Positions 45,501-60,252 are shown, counted from the first letter of the stretch. The stretch: DNA of 64,000 nucleotides from Monarcha castaneiventris obscurior (GCA_026261815.1 JAMPIT010000481.1:1488001-1552000), one strand, 5' to 3'. Notes: a model not told the origin generated them from the letters alone. Numbers and translations: made by a program.

Positions 45501-48500
45501 CCGTGGGATGCACGTGCTCGGTCTCTCTCCCAGCCTTGCCAGGAGTTGTTCGCATGAAACGCGGCTCGCTGAGTTCCCAGGACATTATTTTTAAAGTTGT
45601 GGGTTCTTTATGTTTTTAAAATCCCGGGCAAACCAGTACCCAAATTCCCTTTGCGAGTCAGGGAATAATGTTTAATGTTTACATTGATGTGTCTTGAACG
45701 TGATAATATTTACCTTGATGTGTTTTAAACTACACCGTTCCCCGTGCGTTCGGTGGGGCATTGGGATGAGCAGAGGGAGAAGTTAGGAGGGTGGATTTTA
45801 CAAGCGAATGTCAGGTGACTTATCTCAGGGGTCCCATTTTAAGCTGCCCAGAGGGAGCTTGCAGCCAGGAATGTAGACGGTGAAAGCTGCAGTGCAGTGT
45901 AACAGCTATGGCTCGCTTGAAGGGAGGAAAGAAGAGTTGTAAACGGGCTTGTAAAACACCAGGGTTAGTTGCAAGAACTCCGGACCCAGTGTCCCCCCGC
46001 TGAGGGCAGCCCAAGCTGGGAAGAGCAGCTCTGATTTGAAATGCTCCTGCAGCCTCAAGCCAGCCACAGAGCCACCGGCTGCTGCTCAGTGATTCCTGCG
46101 TGCTGCTTGTGAGGGTCTGGTGCCAGTCACCTGTTGCACTGGAGCCGTGGGGCTGTCCCTGGTGTCTGTAACAGCACGGATGAGCAAAGGAAAACTGGCA
46201 CTTTCTCAGACCGAGCCTTTCCCGGCCTTTTGGTGGGGGTGGCTTTGTTACAAGATTGTCTCTGAAGCGTTTTTCTCATTCTGGCCGCATTCTCCTGAGT
46301 TATTGCTGCACTAGGAATTTTCCGGCTATTGTGCGGTTATGACATGGAATTTTGCTGTCTGTGGAGTATAAATGGTTGAAGATGTCACTGGATGGCAAAA
46401 ACCTGACGTATCCTCCTCCGAGCTTTGCCACCTTTTAAAGCGATGTTTCCCTGCACTGCGCTGTAAAAGTGTAACTCGGGGAAGCTTTAAGTCCCAGTAG
46501 CAGGAGGCTCGCAGGGAGCTCGATGTAGTAATTGTGCCTCCAGTGAGGGAAAGGAGTAAGGAAAGGTGAAGAAGGAACTGCTACTCGGTGCACTTGCAAA
46601 CAAATAGCTGAATGATGTGCCAAGCAAAATTGGGCAGATAAGGCTGCTTGGAAAAGCTGGCAAATGTGGGGATGCATTTATCACCCTCCATGTGTCCATC
46701 TGTGCTCTGGCCACCCTGCTAGCTCAGCATGGCACGCAGCACTAGGGATGCTGGTGACTGAAGGAAACCCTTCAGGCTGTCCCAGCTCTGGGGGCAGCCC
46801 CAGCACACCCCTGCTGCCAAACACAGCTCCTGAGCTGTGGAATTCTGTGGCAACCCCCTCCCATCCCCTGTGCAGCTCTGGCACAGGGGGGCTTTGATCT
46901 GAGCACCACTTCCCAGGCCAGCGGGCTTCACTCAGTTTGAAAGCTTTAGAAAAATCCTTTTGTAGTGGCTGCTTTCCATGACCACAGGCAGCACCTAAAA
47001 GGGAGGGGAGGAAACAGGAGGCATCAGAGCAGAGGTCAGAGTTCCCAATTGATCCCCTTTAGGGGTCTTGGCACCACCCGGTGACTAAAGCAAGGAGAGA
47101 GGTGGGAGGGAAGTGTTCAATTTGAGCGGACTGAAACAACAATAATGAACTCCACATGCATGTCCTTGCTGCCAGCATGTCCCACCAGCCCAGAGTCCCT
47201 TCCCTTTTCCACTCACCTGCTCAGTGCTGCTCATGTGTGATGTGGCTGTGGCATAAGGAGTTTTCATCAGGAATACTGGAACAGTGCTGCTCAGGACCCT
47301 CCAAGAGACATCTACATGCTCTGGTGGCGAAGGGACATTCGCTTGATTAAAGGCCTAGGATAAACATTAATACAATTATCTAGTAAATTAGTTCAGTCAT
47401 TTCTCTGTTTTCTGCTGGTTTAATTTGACATTGTAGAAGACTTCAGAAAAGGGAGTTCACTGACTTCTAAACATGATGGTCTTAAAATGTCAATAATCAT
47501 TAAGTTTTCTGAAGTAATGCTGCCCTGAAGACACTTGCAGTGGTTTTGGCACAGCTTGTGGGAAGGCTGTAAACCTTTTCAAGGAGTTTCCTTTGCTTCA
47601 TTCAGGGTTTTTTGGCAGAAGACTGCATTTCCAACTGTGGGGGGCTTTTCAGTCTGGAAGGATGTGAGGCACAGCAATGCTGAGGTGTGCTGAAAGGGAC
47701 TTGCCATGGAGGATGGTTTCCCTTGTCAAACTCACTCCCTAGCGTGGGCAGCCCCATTATTAATGATAATGTCTTGAGGATGAGGCAAAAGAGAGATCAC
47801 AGGTTTCTTTTTTTGATTAAGCATTACTGGAGATGCTTGTAACTGCCTTCCAAAACAGGCAACTCTGCAAAGGCACAGCCGTGTGCTCATGTTCCCCATC
47901 CCACCCCTGTGCCTGGAGGCTGTTCCAAAACCAGCAGGGATCGTGCCCTGCTCCTGGGGTGGGGCAGGGTTGTAGATTATTATTTCAAATTAGGAATGTA
48001 ACAGTAAGGCAGGTTACTGGCATTAATCGAAGCAATTATAGACCTCAGAATTTCAGAACATACAACAAATTTGACCGATTTCAAGTCAGTGCTGCTTGTG
48101 CCTTCCTCTGAAGCCTGTCTTCACCGCAGCCCTGTGTTCAGAGTACTGCTTTGCATGCTGAATTGCAGCCCTGAGCTATCCTTGCCTGAGGAGCGTGGGC
48201 ACTGACCAGAGCTCTGGTCCTCTCACTCTTTCAGGTGTTGGTGACAGGTGAAATCTGAAGCTGTTTCATTCCTCAGTGTCTCAGAATTAAGTGACATTCT
48301 CTCTTGATGCGCTGCATTGTGGGTGACCATTTGTCCTGGTGCCTCTTTATCCCATGCTGTGTCTCTGGTGTGTGGCAGAGGGAATCGGGCTCAGCCCAGG
48401 GCTCTCACTGCTCCAGGTGACAATTGGTGCTGTAGCTCTCTGTACGTGTCTCTTCTGTGTTTGCATCTATGTTAGTGTTGGATTTCAGTGGTTTAACTGT

Positions 48501-51174
48501 GGCTGAAAACACAATTTTGAAACAAGTTGTTGTTTCCCACAGAAGACACCTGGTGAGGCAGCGCCTGCTTAACTCCATGTGGGCAGCTGATCTGCAGGGA
48601 CAGCCCAGGGAGCAGCTTGCAAGCAGGCACTTTGTCTGAAACAGTACTTTTTACACCCCATTTCCTGCCCTTTTTACCTCATCCCCAGCAGCCCCATGCT
48701 CCCTGTGGCTTTCTGATAAATCAGGTGAGGGGAGCTGGTGGTGGGTCATGGCAGGGCCAGGTAAACTGGGACAAAGCCACCTGAGAGTGGTGCCAGCAGG
48801 GTGCCTGGCTTGTCTTTATGCTCAGAGGAAACTTCAAAGTTCCCACTGACCTGTGAAGGATCAGGCCTTGCAGCTCTCTGGAAGCTACCCCTCATTCAAA
48901 CCTCCTCCTTATCTCTCCCTCTCTGCAGTTTGCTCTGATAGTGGCAGTTTTATGTTCTCTGAGCCGCCCTGCAACTCATTGCATTGCTGAAGTTCTTTCT
49001 TTGGCCATACCTTTGTAGTGTCCACGCCTCTCCTGCTCTGGCAACCTGCTGTCTCTGCTAAGCCTGCAGCTCACAATTGCTTTTTAATTAAAATCCTCTT
49101 GCTGATGTCAGAAATTCCCTGTAGAGAACCTAACGCAATGTGCAGGAGCCTGAGTTGCTCTAAAACACAAAGAGCTGGAAATGATTCTGGTCAGGTTTAG
49201 GTCTGGCTCTAATAAAACAACTAATGAGCAACTGGTGCATCAGAGAGGCTAATCACACTCTGAACAGCAAACCTGCTTCAGCTTTGACGTGTTCCTAGCC
49301 CAGCAGGCTGCCCAGGGAGGGACAACAGCAGCATTGTAAATGTGGAGCAGCTGATCCTAATTTTTACTCCCCTCTTACTCAACTTGAGTTGACTGTCTCC
49401 CAACAATGTGAGCATTGGGTTCAAAATGGTTTTTACATCTGTGGCAAGAATTTAAAGCATGAAAGCACTTTATTTTTTTTGTTACTTATCCCTGTTCTGT
49501 AGTCTTGCCTCACTTCCCCCCACCTCAGTGTTGTGTGTTGTGCAGCAGAAATTTCCACACAACCTGTTGCACCGGTTCCAATTAAAGGTTTGAGCTGAAG
49601 AGTTGGGTCAGTTTTATCTGGTCTGCTCTCCCTCCTGGCTCAAAGCATGTCCAAACCAGCCTTGTGACCTCTCTGTACACTGAGTGCTTCCTGCATGAAT
49701 GTCAGGGTTACCTGGATGGTTTCAGCTCCCCTTTTCTTTGGCTTTGTGCTTGCCTGTCTCTATTTTCACATCTCTAGAGAAATTAATTTAAAAGTGTTCT
49801 TGTTCAGGGCAATTTGTGTTGCATAATTGCCTGCAAGTAACAAAGCAGGTGGCAGTGGGGAATAATGCTGTGAAATCTGCTTCCTTTGCACTGAGATGCC
49901 TCCAGAGTTTGGAGCATCTGGAAAATCACAAGGTCTGGGGTGGCTCTGCCTTGCCTCAGCCCTTGTAGGGGCAGGAAGGGGATTGCCTGTCTTGAGATCT
50001 TGTACCTGGTGTAATATTAACGCTGGCTGCAGCTGGGACAGGCAAGGGCAGCATTCCTGCCTGGGGATAACTGCGCCTTTAAAAGGAAAACTGCCTGTAA
50101 CACAGCTCCCTTCCAGGCTGTTTGCAGCAGCAATTCAAGTGACACAACAGTGGCTACACAAAACAATTTGCCAGTTTTCAGGGCTCTTTGCAGGTTTCTT
50201 TGAGCGTGGGTCAGATTCATTTGTCCATTAATGAGAGGGAAAGAATTGCCCCTAACAGCTCAGGTCTTTGTCTGATCCTGCTCAGGAGGTGCTGTTTAAG
50301 TTGCGGGGTTGTTTTCTCTGGCAGCGTGTCCATGGAGCTGACAAAACTACCCGGGCCACAAAAGCAAGGCAGAGAAGTGATGGCAGTCCCTGGCCAGCTG
50401 ACAGCTGGGGCTGTCCCTTTCTGGCCTTGCATTGCAGCATCATCAGCAAAAGGAACTTGGCTGCAAGACTAAGCTTGAAAATGTAGCTGAAAGAACTATA
50501 CTGTGAAATGAATAGGTGGACAAGAAACAGATTGCAGGGAGCTGGACAGAGGAGCTGCCAGTCTGAGCCCATAGAAGTGACTGAATGGTTCAGGTCAGGA
50601 TGTCTGGGCTTGGAAGGGGTGGGTGTGAGTGGCAGCCTCGGCAGAGGAGCTGCTGGCTATGGAGTTTGAGCCACTGCTCTCCCTTGCAGTGCAGCTTCTC
50701 CCTCAGATACTCCTTCCTCTGCTTCTGACAACCGGTCCTTTAAGTCTGGGATCCTTTGCCAACGTTCACTGCATGTCTGAAATTCAGAAGGGATGCTGCT
50801 CAGAGCAGCCCAAATTCTGCACTGGGCGGTTGTGGGGGTTTTGAGCCTTTTCATGGACCTTTTTGCATCCACACTTTAAATTGGCGCAAACAAAGATTTC
50901 TGTATGTTGATTTGCATTAGCAGGCTTGCACCCTATGTTTTCTGGATTGCTGTGACACCCGTCTGCTTTGTACCACGTTTTTCTGGCCAGAGCTAAATGA
51001 TGTTTTTGTACTTTCCACCAGGGCCAGTACTGCGACATCTGCTCCTCTGCAAACAGCAACAAAGCCCACCCCATCACAAACGCCATTGATGGCACAGAGC
51101 GCTGGTGGCAGAGCCCCCCTCTTTCCCGGGGACTGGAGTTCAACCAGGTCAACGTCACCCTGGACCTTGGACAG
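44906..51174 (+). CDS. LAMA5: LAMA5, laminin alpha-5 chain (first two coding exons)
   Basis: Exons 44906-45190 and 51022-51174 splice in phase 0 to 146 codons; the chain continues beyond the window. Residues 1 to about 25 are a signal peptide (Arg-containing start, then [15 protein letters not shown]). The laminin N-terminal domain begins at [17 protein letters not shown] and contains [39 protein letters not shown], then [18 protein letters not shown] and NVTLDLGQ. These match human laminin alpha-5 closely as I recall it. Asn91 (NQT) and Asn139 (NVT) are N-glycosylation sequons. The protein is secreted and forms laminin-511/521 with beta and gamma chains in epithelial and vascular basement membranes; its N-terminal domain mediates polymerisation. 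The ATG has A at -3 and G at +4. The mature N-terminus before HSLHPPYF differs from human, as expected for a fast-evolving leader. Confidence 0.97.
45191..51021 (+). other. LAMA5: LAMA5 intron 1
   Basis: A 5.8-kb intron with donor GTACGG and acceptor ctttccaccag. The first 300 bases are the tail of the CpG island. I recognise no repeat, RNA or nested gene in the remainder; open frames are short and motif-free. Confidence 0.75.
51022..51174 (+). CDS. LAMA5: LAMA5 exon 2
   Basis: 51 codons, [20 protein letters not shown] through [17 protein letters not shown], in phase 0 at both ends. The acceptor ends at 51021 and donor GTAACA starts at 51175. The [13 protein letters not shown] core is a hallmark of laminin N-terminal domains. 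Confidence 0.97.
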
Positions 51175-54100
51175 GTAACACAAATCCTTTCTTCATTGTA
51201 TTTTAGACCGTGCTAGTGAGGAACTGCTGCTCTGCTTCCAAAATCCTTTGTGGACCTTGCTGGAAGTGTGGAACAAAATCCACTCGTTTAAGGACAGGGC
51301 AGGAGGTCCTGGTTAAAATAGGGAAGGGAAAACCTCTTGCCTGTTGTAATATTAACTACATTGTGCTCTTTGCTGTTGCTATTTAGATTTTCCCTAAAAG
51401 TTGAGTTGCTTGTGGAAACTCATCACATTATGTAGGTGCCATTCCCCATAGAGCGTACCTGCCTCTCAAAGGGGGACACTTAGCAAGGCCTCACCCCAGA
51501 ATGGGAAATGCAGCTGCGAGAAATTCTTTCTACTTTCTACTGGTGCGTTTAAAACTCTTTACAAAAACAGCAAGTCTGTCGTGAAGGTCTTCCCGTAAAA
51601 GACAAAGGGTGACAATGGATGTTTGGTCTCTAATGCTGCCAAGTCAAAGGGAATTACCATTGTAATAGCAGGGCTGCCATCCCCCTCTCTGCCACCTCCT
51701 CTGCTGCTCCTATTCATCTGCAAAATGTCCCTCTGGACATGGAGTGCTCTCTCAGACTTCCCTCAGCTCAGAGGGAAGCAGCATCAAAGATGTTCTGTGG
51801 CTTCACAGGTGGCTTTTTTGCTCTCTCTGCTGGAGTAAAGGCTCATTTGTCACTGCAGTTTGCAGGGTGCCTGACTCCAAATTTACACCTATCGATACCC
51901 AGGCTGTATTGATGCTGGTACCCTTCTGTTAGATGCCTCAAACACACTCTTTAGTCCACAGGATTGGCTCTGACCCGCTCCCTGCCTTGCTGGAGCACTT
52001 GTCTGGAGCCTGCCAAACACCCTTCAAGAATTTGTTCTCTCCATGAGTGCCAGCTGTCTAAAGCTGTGCTGTACCAGGAGCAGTGAAATATCTGCTACTG
52101 CCCAGGGCACAAGAGCTGTGTGGGCAAAGCTTCTCGGGGCTGCACACGGAGAGCTGAGCCCTCAGCAGCGTAGGTGGCATCTGCTGTGTCTCTTAGAAAC
52201 AGCCCAGCTGGCAGGGATGTGCTGGTGGGTGGATTGCTTTGTGCTCACTCCCCCTGTGACCCAGGGCCAGCCTGCAGTGTGGCGTTTCCATCGCTCACCA
52301 CGTCTCTGGAGAGGGATTTTTCAAAGGTCGGGTTCCCTCAGGAGCTTCTCCTCCTCTTTGTCATTTCTGTGGCAACTTTCTGGCTTTAGGCCAGAGCTGA
52401 CCCAGCTGCCCTGTGTGCCTGCAAGCTGCTGAGTTTGGCTCACCTGGGGACTTGCAGCCTTCAGAGCTGCTGTGCTGGGAGCCTGAGCCTGGAATAATTT
52501 GGGAGGACTTCAGTGCTGTTACAACTGAGCTGGTCTAAGCTGACCTTCTCTCTCTGGAGTCTGTTTGCCCTTGGTACCCAGGGAGATGGGATTGCACTGT
52601 CATTTCTGCAGCATTGGTACCAGAATTTGCATGTGTGGTGCTGGTAGCAGATGCTTCACCTGGTGTGGATTTTCTCCAGGCTCACAGACCCTCTGCTTCC
52701 CTGTCCCCTTTGTAATACTTCATAAACCCAGCTGGTCCCAAGAGCAGCACAGTCCTAAAGCTTCAGTGGGTTTTAGTGGCTTCCCTTTGTACATGGCCTT
52801 ATTGCATGTAATTGCTATAATAACCTGTTTATACTCCTGGTGAGAGTCAGTTCTTTGCTTTTAACTCCTTTGTTTTGGTAGGTCAGGCAATAGAAACAAG
52901 ATTAAATGTTAGGGAATTGCTAATTTCCTCCTTTTGAAGTTGATTCTGGTTGAAAGGATGGAAGAGAGAAAGATAAATTCTTGGGACCCAGTGTGGTCAG
53001 CAGGGCAAGTGCAGGATCAGGCTGGTGTACCTGGCAGCCAGGCTTCTCAAATTCTTTGGATACCAATGAAAACAGCACAGGTAGCAACACCCTCACAGGT
53101 ATGTCTGACAGCAGGGCTTTTTATTGGCAAACAAGGCCTCTCCTTCCTCTATCAGTCTAGAGAGCTCTTGGACCAATTAAGGTTTAATTTAAGGGACTCA
53201 CAGCCACTAAAAGCTTTTGTCCCTCCAGGGGCTCATGAGTGCCTGGAGTGCTGATGGCATTGGGGGCACGGCAGGGGTTGGCACAGGGGGGGATTGTGTT
53301 GTCAGCCCCTTCCTTTGCTTGTGCTAGCTTCGTCCCTCTCCAGCCAGAAGTGCTTAATTACCAGCTGGAATCGGGTTTCTCCAGCATTTGGTGAGGCTGT
53401 GGCAACTGGGAGAGGGTCAGTTAATTAAGCAGCCTGTTGGTCTTTGCTTTTTGCTGGCCAGGAGCTTGCTCTCCTCACAGGGCTGTTAAAATCCTGTGGG
53501 AAGGAGAGAAGGAGGAATATTCACAGCCAGCAAATAAGCTCCAGAGTGGCTTGGGCTGGCCACCCAGCTGGTGTGAGGATATTAAACACTCTCCTCACGT
53601 CATCTTAGTGCCAGCAGCAGCCTAATCTTAATGGCTTCATCAGCAAGATGGATCAGGGCTCCCATCATGGCTTGGGAAGGGGCTGTGTCCTGTTATCTGC
53701 TGGGGGGGTTGGATGGGAATTGCTCCTGCTTGGTACCTTGTCTGTTCCTGCCTCCTTGGGGAGAAGTGATTTTTCTTTTCAGAATTGGTGGGGGAGAAAG
53801 GCTGCAAGAGGAGGAAAAGTCACTTGAAGGTTTCCATGTCAGACCCAGGTCTGAGCACCAGAAATACGACACACAGCTCCAGGGAGGAAAATTGAATGGG
53901 TTTTAGGAGATGCTGAGGAATATGGTGAGGGAATTTTTTTTCCTTGCTTTTAATCATGACCTTGTGCTTAGTGTATTTAGGATGAATTGGGTGTAAAATG
54001 CATCATGGCACCATGGTGAAGCATGGCTCAGGTTTTGGAGAGTAGAAGAATTGCGGGTGCTGTGTGCTGGGAGGACACTGCTGTTGCTGGACAGCCTGGA

Positions 54101-57100
54101 CTTGTCAAAATCCCAAAAAGTGGCTGTCCTACCTGGCTTGGAGGGCAAAGGTCCATGTTGTGGTGGAGGCTCTTAAACCTGCCCCACTGCTGCTCAGCTC
54201 CAAGCTCTTTCCTCTCCTGCCTGGAGGCTCCGGGCCAGCTGGAAAAGAGAATGTGCCTCTGCTGCAGAGGGGCTGTGCAGAGAGCAGAGGGACAGGAGAC
54301 CATGACTCACAGCCACCATGGGAATGGTCCCCTGTGATCCTGCTCTGATTAGTTGCCACAGTGGGTGGAGGGGGAGGAAAGGTTGTGATGGAAGTTTCTT
54401 TTTTTTCTTTCCCCCCCCCAAAAAGGTCGTCTGAGTCAGAGCTGACAAGGTTTAAGGAAGCATGAATGGCTGGCTCCCTGCCAGAGCCTGACATCTTCCT
54501 TGCATGAAGGTGAACCCAGGCCAGCCCTTCCTTGAGATGTTTATGGATAGTTGGTGCTTTATGATAAACTCTGGGGGAGGAATGTTTGCAGTCATGCAAG
54601 AGCAGGAGCTTCGTGCCAGTGCTTGCTTGAGGTTAATTACTGCAGTGAGAAGGTGGCTGGGTAGCAGCCCCCATCTCCCCCTGCGTTGTCTGCTGGCCCT
54701 GGTGACACTGGAGAACAGCAGGATTTCAGACCGAAGCTTTGCAGGGAGTTTTGATTTACACTCCAAAGGTATTTAGTTGAGCAGTGCCTGACAGAAACAC
54801 TGTGCCCTAACACACTGACATCCATTCACTTCTGCTGAGGAGAGAAGAGAAGCCTCCTCCTTTGGAGACCTCCTTAAAACACAGCTCCCTTTGGGGTTAG
54901 AAGGAGGGAAAAAAATTGCATTCGTTGTTAATTCAAAAAAGTGGAAAGGAAGTGAAGGGGATTGCAAGCCAAGCTCCTGGGCCAGTGCAAAGGTGTGTTT
55001 TGTAGTCACTGTGGGACGTATCTCAGCAAGGGAGTAGGTAGATAACTTTCTGGGTACTTTGAGAAGCACCTCTTGAGTTTTCTGCTGCTTATAGGGGATC
55101 TGCCAAAGCTGCCACTTTTTCTGGCCTCTGAACTGATGAACCTGTGCTTGCCAGGCTCTTCCAGCTCCAGAGTAAGGGTGTTGATACACAAAACACACGA
55201 GGTGCTTCAGCACTTGACCAGCAAGCTGCTGGTTTTTCAGTGTGAAACTTGGCTCAAAAGGAGCTGGGTGTTTTTGCCATGGGGGATTTTCAGGGCATAA
55301 ACCTATTTCCTTCCCCTTTTGCGCTGCAAACGTGGCCCCTCAGGACCAGCTTTGCATGGTTTGATGTGCAGGATGCCTACAAATGTTTGAGTGTAGCTGA
55401 ATGCCTGACGTGCATGAACAGCTCCATCCTTGTTGTGTGAACTGCATTCTTGTTTATGAATATTAAAATCCTGCTCATCTTTGGCAGATCTGGACTGGCT
55501 TAGACCTGGCCTAATGCTAAAGGAACACCACTGATCTGGAGCATGGTACCTTGTGTGTAACAACACTCCGAAATCTTATTTCAGCTCATTTTCTCACCTC
55601 CCATTTATTTTGATTTAGTTGAAATTGTACTGGGAGCTGCTGGTGGAGGTCTTCAAGAGCCCCCTTTAAAAGGCAGCTGGAAGGAAATCCCTCAAACTGA
55701 TGGGCTGACGCTCACCTCGCTGTTCCCAGCAAAAGCCTTCAACATGAAGATGAATGTGATGTTTATTTTGTGGCTTAATTAATTGAAAAATCCCTCTTGA
55801 GGGAGTAACTCATGAAATCCTGAGAGAACGCTCAGGGTTCTTCATGAATAAAGATGATGTCCTAGAGGCTGCTTTCCCTAGGAAAATGTGGGGTAGGGGT
55901 GATGGTCATCCAAGCATTTTCAGCTGAAAACCATTTAAATTTCTCCCTTTTTTCACCTTGTTCCTTTTGCAAATTCATTTCCGTTGCTGTGGGAGCCCTT
56001 ACTGCCTCCGGGTGATGAAGCTGCTGCTTACATTTCCCTCGGGGGCTCTCTTGTTCATCCTTGCAGTACACAGGGGGAAAGTTGAACTGAGTCTCTTCTT
56101 TTCCTTCCCCTCACTGGGGATGTCTCCTGCAGCATTTTCCCCAGCACACATCCCTGGAAAATGCACAGTGCCCATTTCTCCCGGGGCCACAGGCGGCCTT
56201 ACCTGCCTGGTGTGTTTTTCATGGAGCATTGCAAGAAGGGGGTGAGGGTTTAAGATTTTTTTTTTTTGTACATGGTTTTTACTTTTCTCCTCTTAATGCT
56301 GAGGAGTAACTATTTGGTAATTACTCCTACTTGGTCTTCACTGTACTGGGGCACCACTGTGGGAAAGGGGTAGGAGGGCTTAGTGACATTTGTTGTGAGC
56401 TTTTGCACCTTAAATAAAGGGCTGGGGCGTAAAATCCCTAACAGAGACGTTCTTTCTCCAAATTGTTCTCTGGCTCTTGGAGCAAAAGCAGTATTAAAAA
56501 TAAAGCACATTAAGTAGGCTGAGCAGAAATCTTTTTTACTTTCAACAGCTGAGGCTGTGGTCTCTTCTCCTGTGTAGAGTCCTCTGCAATTGCCATAAAA
56601 TCCTTCGAAAGCAGATCAAGGTCTTTGTTTATAGGCTTCAAAACTATAGTTTCCTGATCTGAGATGGTTTGTGGGTTCCATTTAACTACAGAGCCCGTTC
56701 AGTGCTGCTGTCCTTTGCCATGGCTGTGGAATGGAAGCAGGGTGTGTATTTGAAATGCTTCTCTGGGAAAAGCAGAAAAGTTGTGACTGGCAGAGTATGC
56801 AGCACTGGGAGCTGGAAGCAAGCCCAAGTGGATGGATCCTCTCTTCTCTCCCAATTTATTTCCCACTTTATTGTTTAAATTAACTTAGCTGTGAAGTGTC
56901 TCCTGTTTTCTTCAAAGCTGCGGTTCCCCTGACCTGCACCAGCAGCTATTTAGGGTTTTTTTTTGTGCTGATAAAGTGAGATTTTTGCCTTCACTTAGTG
57001 CAGAAAGGTCGAGAAGGGCCATCTGCCAACTCCCACCAGATTCCTGGCTCCAAGGGCTGTGTGGGAGCCGCTCAGGTGAGCGGGAAGGGAGTGTCTGCTT

Positions 57101-60100
57101 GTTAATCAACTGGGGATCTGTCTCTTCTGGCAGCAAGAGCAGACCCATCCTCTCCTTTTCAAACAGCCTTGCCAAATTGGATGGCAAACTCCAGGATCCA
57201 GAGCAGCCAAGGCTGAAACTTCTTTCCACTTTGTTGCTGCTGCTGTTGGTCGCTCTTAAGGGAGAAGATTTGCACAATACTGGTGCAGGTAAATCATGGG
57301 TGATACGTGAATTTTAGCTTTGGGTTATGTTTATTCCAGTCATGAACCAGTACTGCTTAAAAATCAGTCTTCCAGGGCTGCAATGACTAGAAAGTATTTC
57401 ACTTGTAACATCCAATTCCCAAAAGACCTGCCCTGCCTCACGTCTGCCAGGCTGTGAGCACGAGGAAGAGCAGGAGGCTCTGGGCAGGTCACTCAGCACT
57501 GTGGCACCTTCTGTGGCCTCAAGGAGGTTGTTTCTGCCTGTCCTTTGCATCTCGTACAAATGACCCTTGTGCTTCAACAGCTTAATCTTCCCAGAGGCTG
57601 TGCTTGCTCTGCCTAGACCTGAACCAGGTGTTAAAATAAGCCTGAACCTCCCCCCCCAAGAACAGCTCCAGGTAATGACTGATGAAAGGATAATTGCTGG
57701 TTCTAAGAAATGCATGCAAGATTTCCACTGTAGTTTCTCCCTAGATGTTGTTGCCTATTTATAATGTTGGTGTGATGAGAAACAAAGGGGCTGATGGTGA
57801 GGTGTCCTGCCATGGAGCTTCTTACTCCCTCCAGGCTGTCCCTTCCTTCTCGACTCCCTGGGATTCTTCAAAGATTAGGAGAGAGCCTCGGGGTGAGCGC
57901 GGGCTGGGGAGAGGTCAGGCTGGCGGAGGGGAGGCTTTAGTTTGTAATGAATAGCTGGAAGGCAAGCCTGGTAATTCCTTGCTGTTCTCCTGGAAAGTGT
58001 CTGCTTGGCTGGGCTGGAAAACAAGAGCGTGCTTTGGCTGGGGGTGTGTGGGTACACGTGCTCCGGGGTCAGCTCTGTCCGGGCCGTGCGTGGCTGCACC
58101 AGGCGAGTTAAAACAGAGAGGGACTGCCTGGGTCAGACCCCTGTTCGTGTTGTTTTCCTCCTTTAGAGATGTGTTCCAGGGAGTTTTTTGGGAAGGTCAG
58201 GTTACCCAGTGGAAGCAGAGTGGTTCACAGCTGTGACACAGAGCATGCTGGCATCCCGTTGAGTGGTTTAGCATTTTCTGGGCTTTGGCTTGTCCCACCT
58301 TCAGAATGGGAATACTGCATTTTATCTCCATTGTTTTCCGTGCATGGCCTGCATGCAGGAGCCTGCACAGCACCAGACCAGGGAGTACAAAATCTGTTGC
58401 AGGAGAGAATGATTTCTTGAGTCAAGCTCTTGGCTTGGTTCTGTGCAGCCCTTCTCCTCTGTCTGTCACTTCTTGCAGCAAGTGAGAGCATCCCTCAGCC
58501 CTGTGGGTGCTCATCTGTCCACAAACTCGTGTCCTGCACACATCCCTGAGTGCTGAAGCTGCTGAAGCTGAGGGCTGTGAGCCTGGAATTGCTGCCAGTC
58601 CTGCTGTTCGTGTGGGACTGGGAGAAAGGCTCATCCTGTGGCATTGCACAGCCAGTTCAGTTCTTGACACTTGTCCTGGTCAGGATGGGAAGCCCCTCAA
58701 GTGAGCTCTTCCTGCTTCCTGGGGCACGATTCCAGGAGCCGTCCTTGCCCTCCACAGCTCCAGCACAGCTATGTCCTGGCTCAGCTCCACAGGGCTGGCA
58801 GGGAGGATGCTAAATACGCTTTTGATCATCTGCCTAGTCAGCTTCTCTGCTCTTTCAAGCCTGTTCTAGCCCCCTGCACCTTTCTTTTGATGCTTTACCA
58901 AGCCTGGCTCAGCCCTGCATTCATCTCTGCCATATCCTTTTATTATAGTCATAAACGTGGGGCCTTCAGGCTGTGCCCAGCCTTGATCCTCAGTCGTTTC
59001 CTGTTTTCTGGATTCAGTGCTCTTCAAATTCCAGACCTCCCCTCTTATGCTTAATGCCAGCAGTGCAATAAATAGTACGTTGCTTCCCATTTGATAGGAA
59101 TGAAAAGGGAGATCAGTAGGAAGACACAAGGAGAGAGGCACATGCCTGGTGTGCTGGGGTGGAAGGGTCTTCCTAAATGGCTTAAGAGCAGACTCTAGAT
59201 CAGTGGCAGTTCATTAGGGAAATGCAGCCTATTCACACAGACTTGGTAACTGAGGGTTTGTTTCTGGAGGCATCCTGGAGGTTAGAGAGGAGAGATGGGA
59301 ACAGGGATGAGAGATACTGGGAGATCCAGGGAGGAAGAGGACAAAGCCTCGAGAGTGACACATGGATGACTCTGCACAAGGCAGGGACTGGGCAGTGGTT
59401 TGGGGCTACTTTGGCCGCCAGAAACTCTGGCAAGAATGAGAGGAATGACATTTTGTTCCCCACAGAAGGACTTGCCAAACATGACTATAAAAAAGCCTTT
59501 GTTAACGTGAGGTCACTGCTAATGCAAGGTGGGTCTGGATGGTGCCAGCTCCTGTTTGTGCAGTGGAGGAAGCCACGTTGCCTGTTTCCTCCAGGCACCC
59601 CAACCTGGCCCCAGTGCTTTGGCAAGGCAGCCAGGCAGAGGCAGGGAGGGGATGAGCAGGTAACAGGGCCAGCAATTGCTGCTGCACCAAGCCCTGCCAG
59701 GACTTGTCAGTCAGAGCTCCTGGAGGACAGTGTTAGGATGGTAGTTTGACATTCTTGTCCTTCCCTCTGTCAAACAACAGAACATTCATGGGACATGATG
59801 TGGCAGAAAGCATCATTCCTTTTGTTCCCAGCCACATCTACCTGGAGAAGCTGGGGCTCAGCCCGCAGGGTTAAACCAGCTGAGCTCCTCTGTTGCATGA
59901 TGGATGTGGTTATCTGGAAGTTTGAACAGCTTCCCTTAGAAGAAGTTGCCTATATTCTAGAAGATTTGCATATCACTGATGGATTTTTTCATGAAGCTGT
60001 GTGCTGTAAACTGCATCTTTGATGGAGCAGATTTCCTGGCAAAGCTGGTGTTTGTAACTTGCTCTCATTGGTGTTCCCTGCCTGAGAATCACTTTGCATC

Positions 60101-60188
60101 CTCAGCTTGGCATCCTGAGCCTTGCCACTGGTTGTTTGTGTGACCCATGCAGGGACAAGCAAACAGCCAAACCAAGAACTGCCGCAAG

Positions 60189-60202
60189 TTTTTTTTTTTT
60201 TT
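60189..60202. repeat. Poly-T run
   Basis: Fourteen consecutive T followed by a pyrimidine-rich stretch. Confidence 0.9.
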
Positions 60203-60252
60203 AGTTTCTCTTTCCCCTTTCTTTCTCTGCCTGCTTTGATACAGAGCTCTCC

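Noticed and set aside
59795..60022. 75-codon frame in LAMA5 intron 2 with acidic and hydrophobic residues.
   Set aside because: It does not match the next laminin block or any family I know, and lacks clear splice sites.
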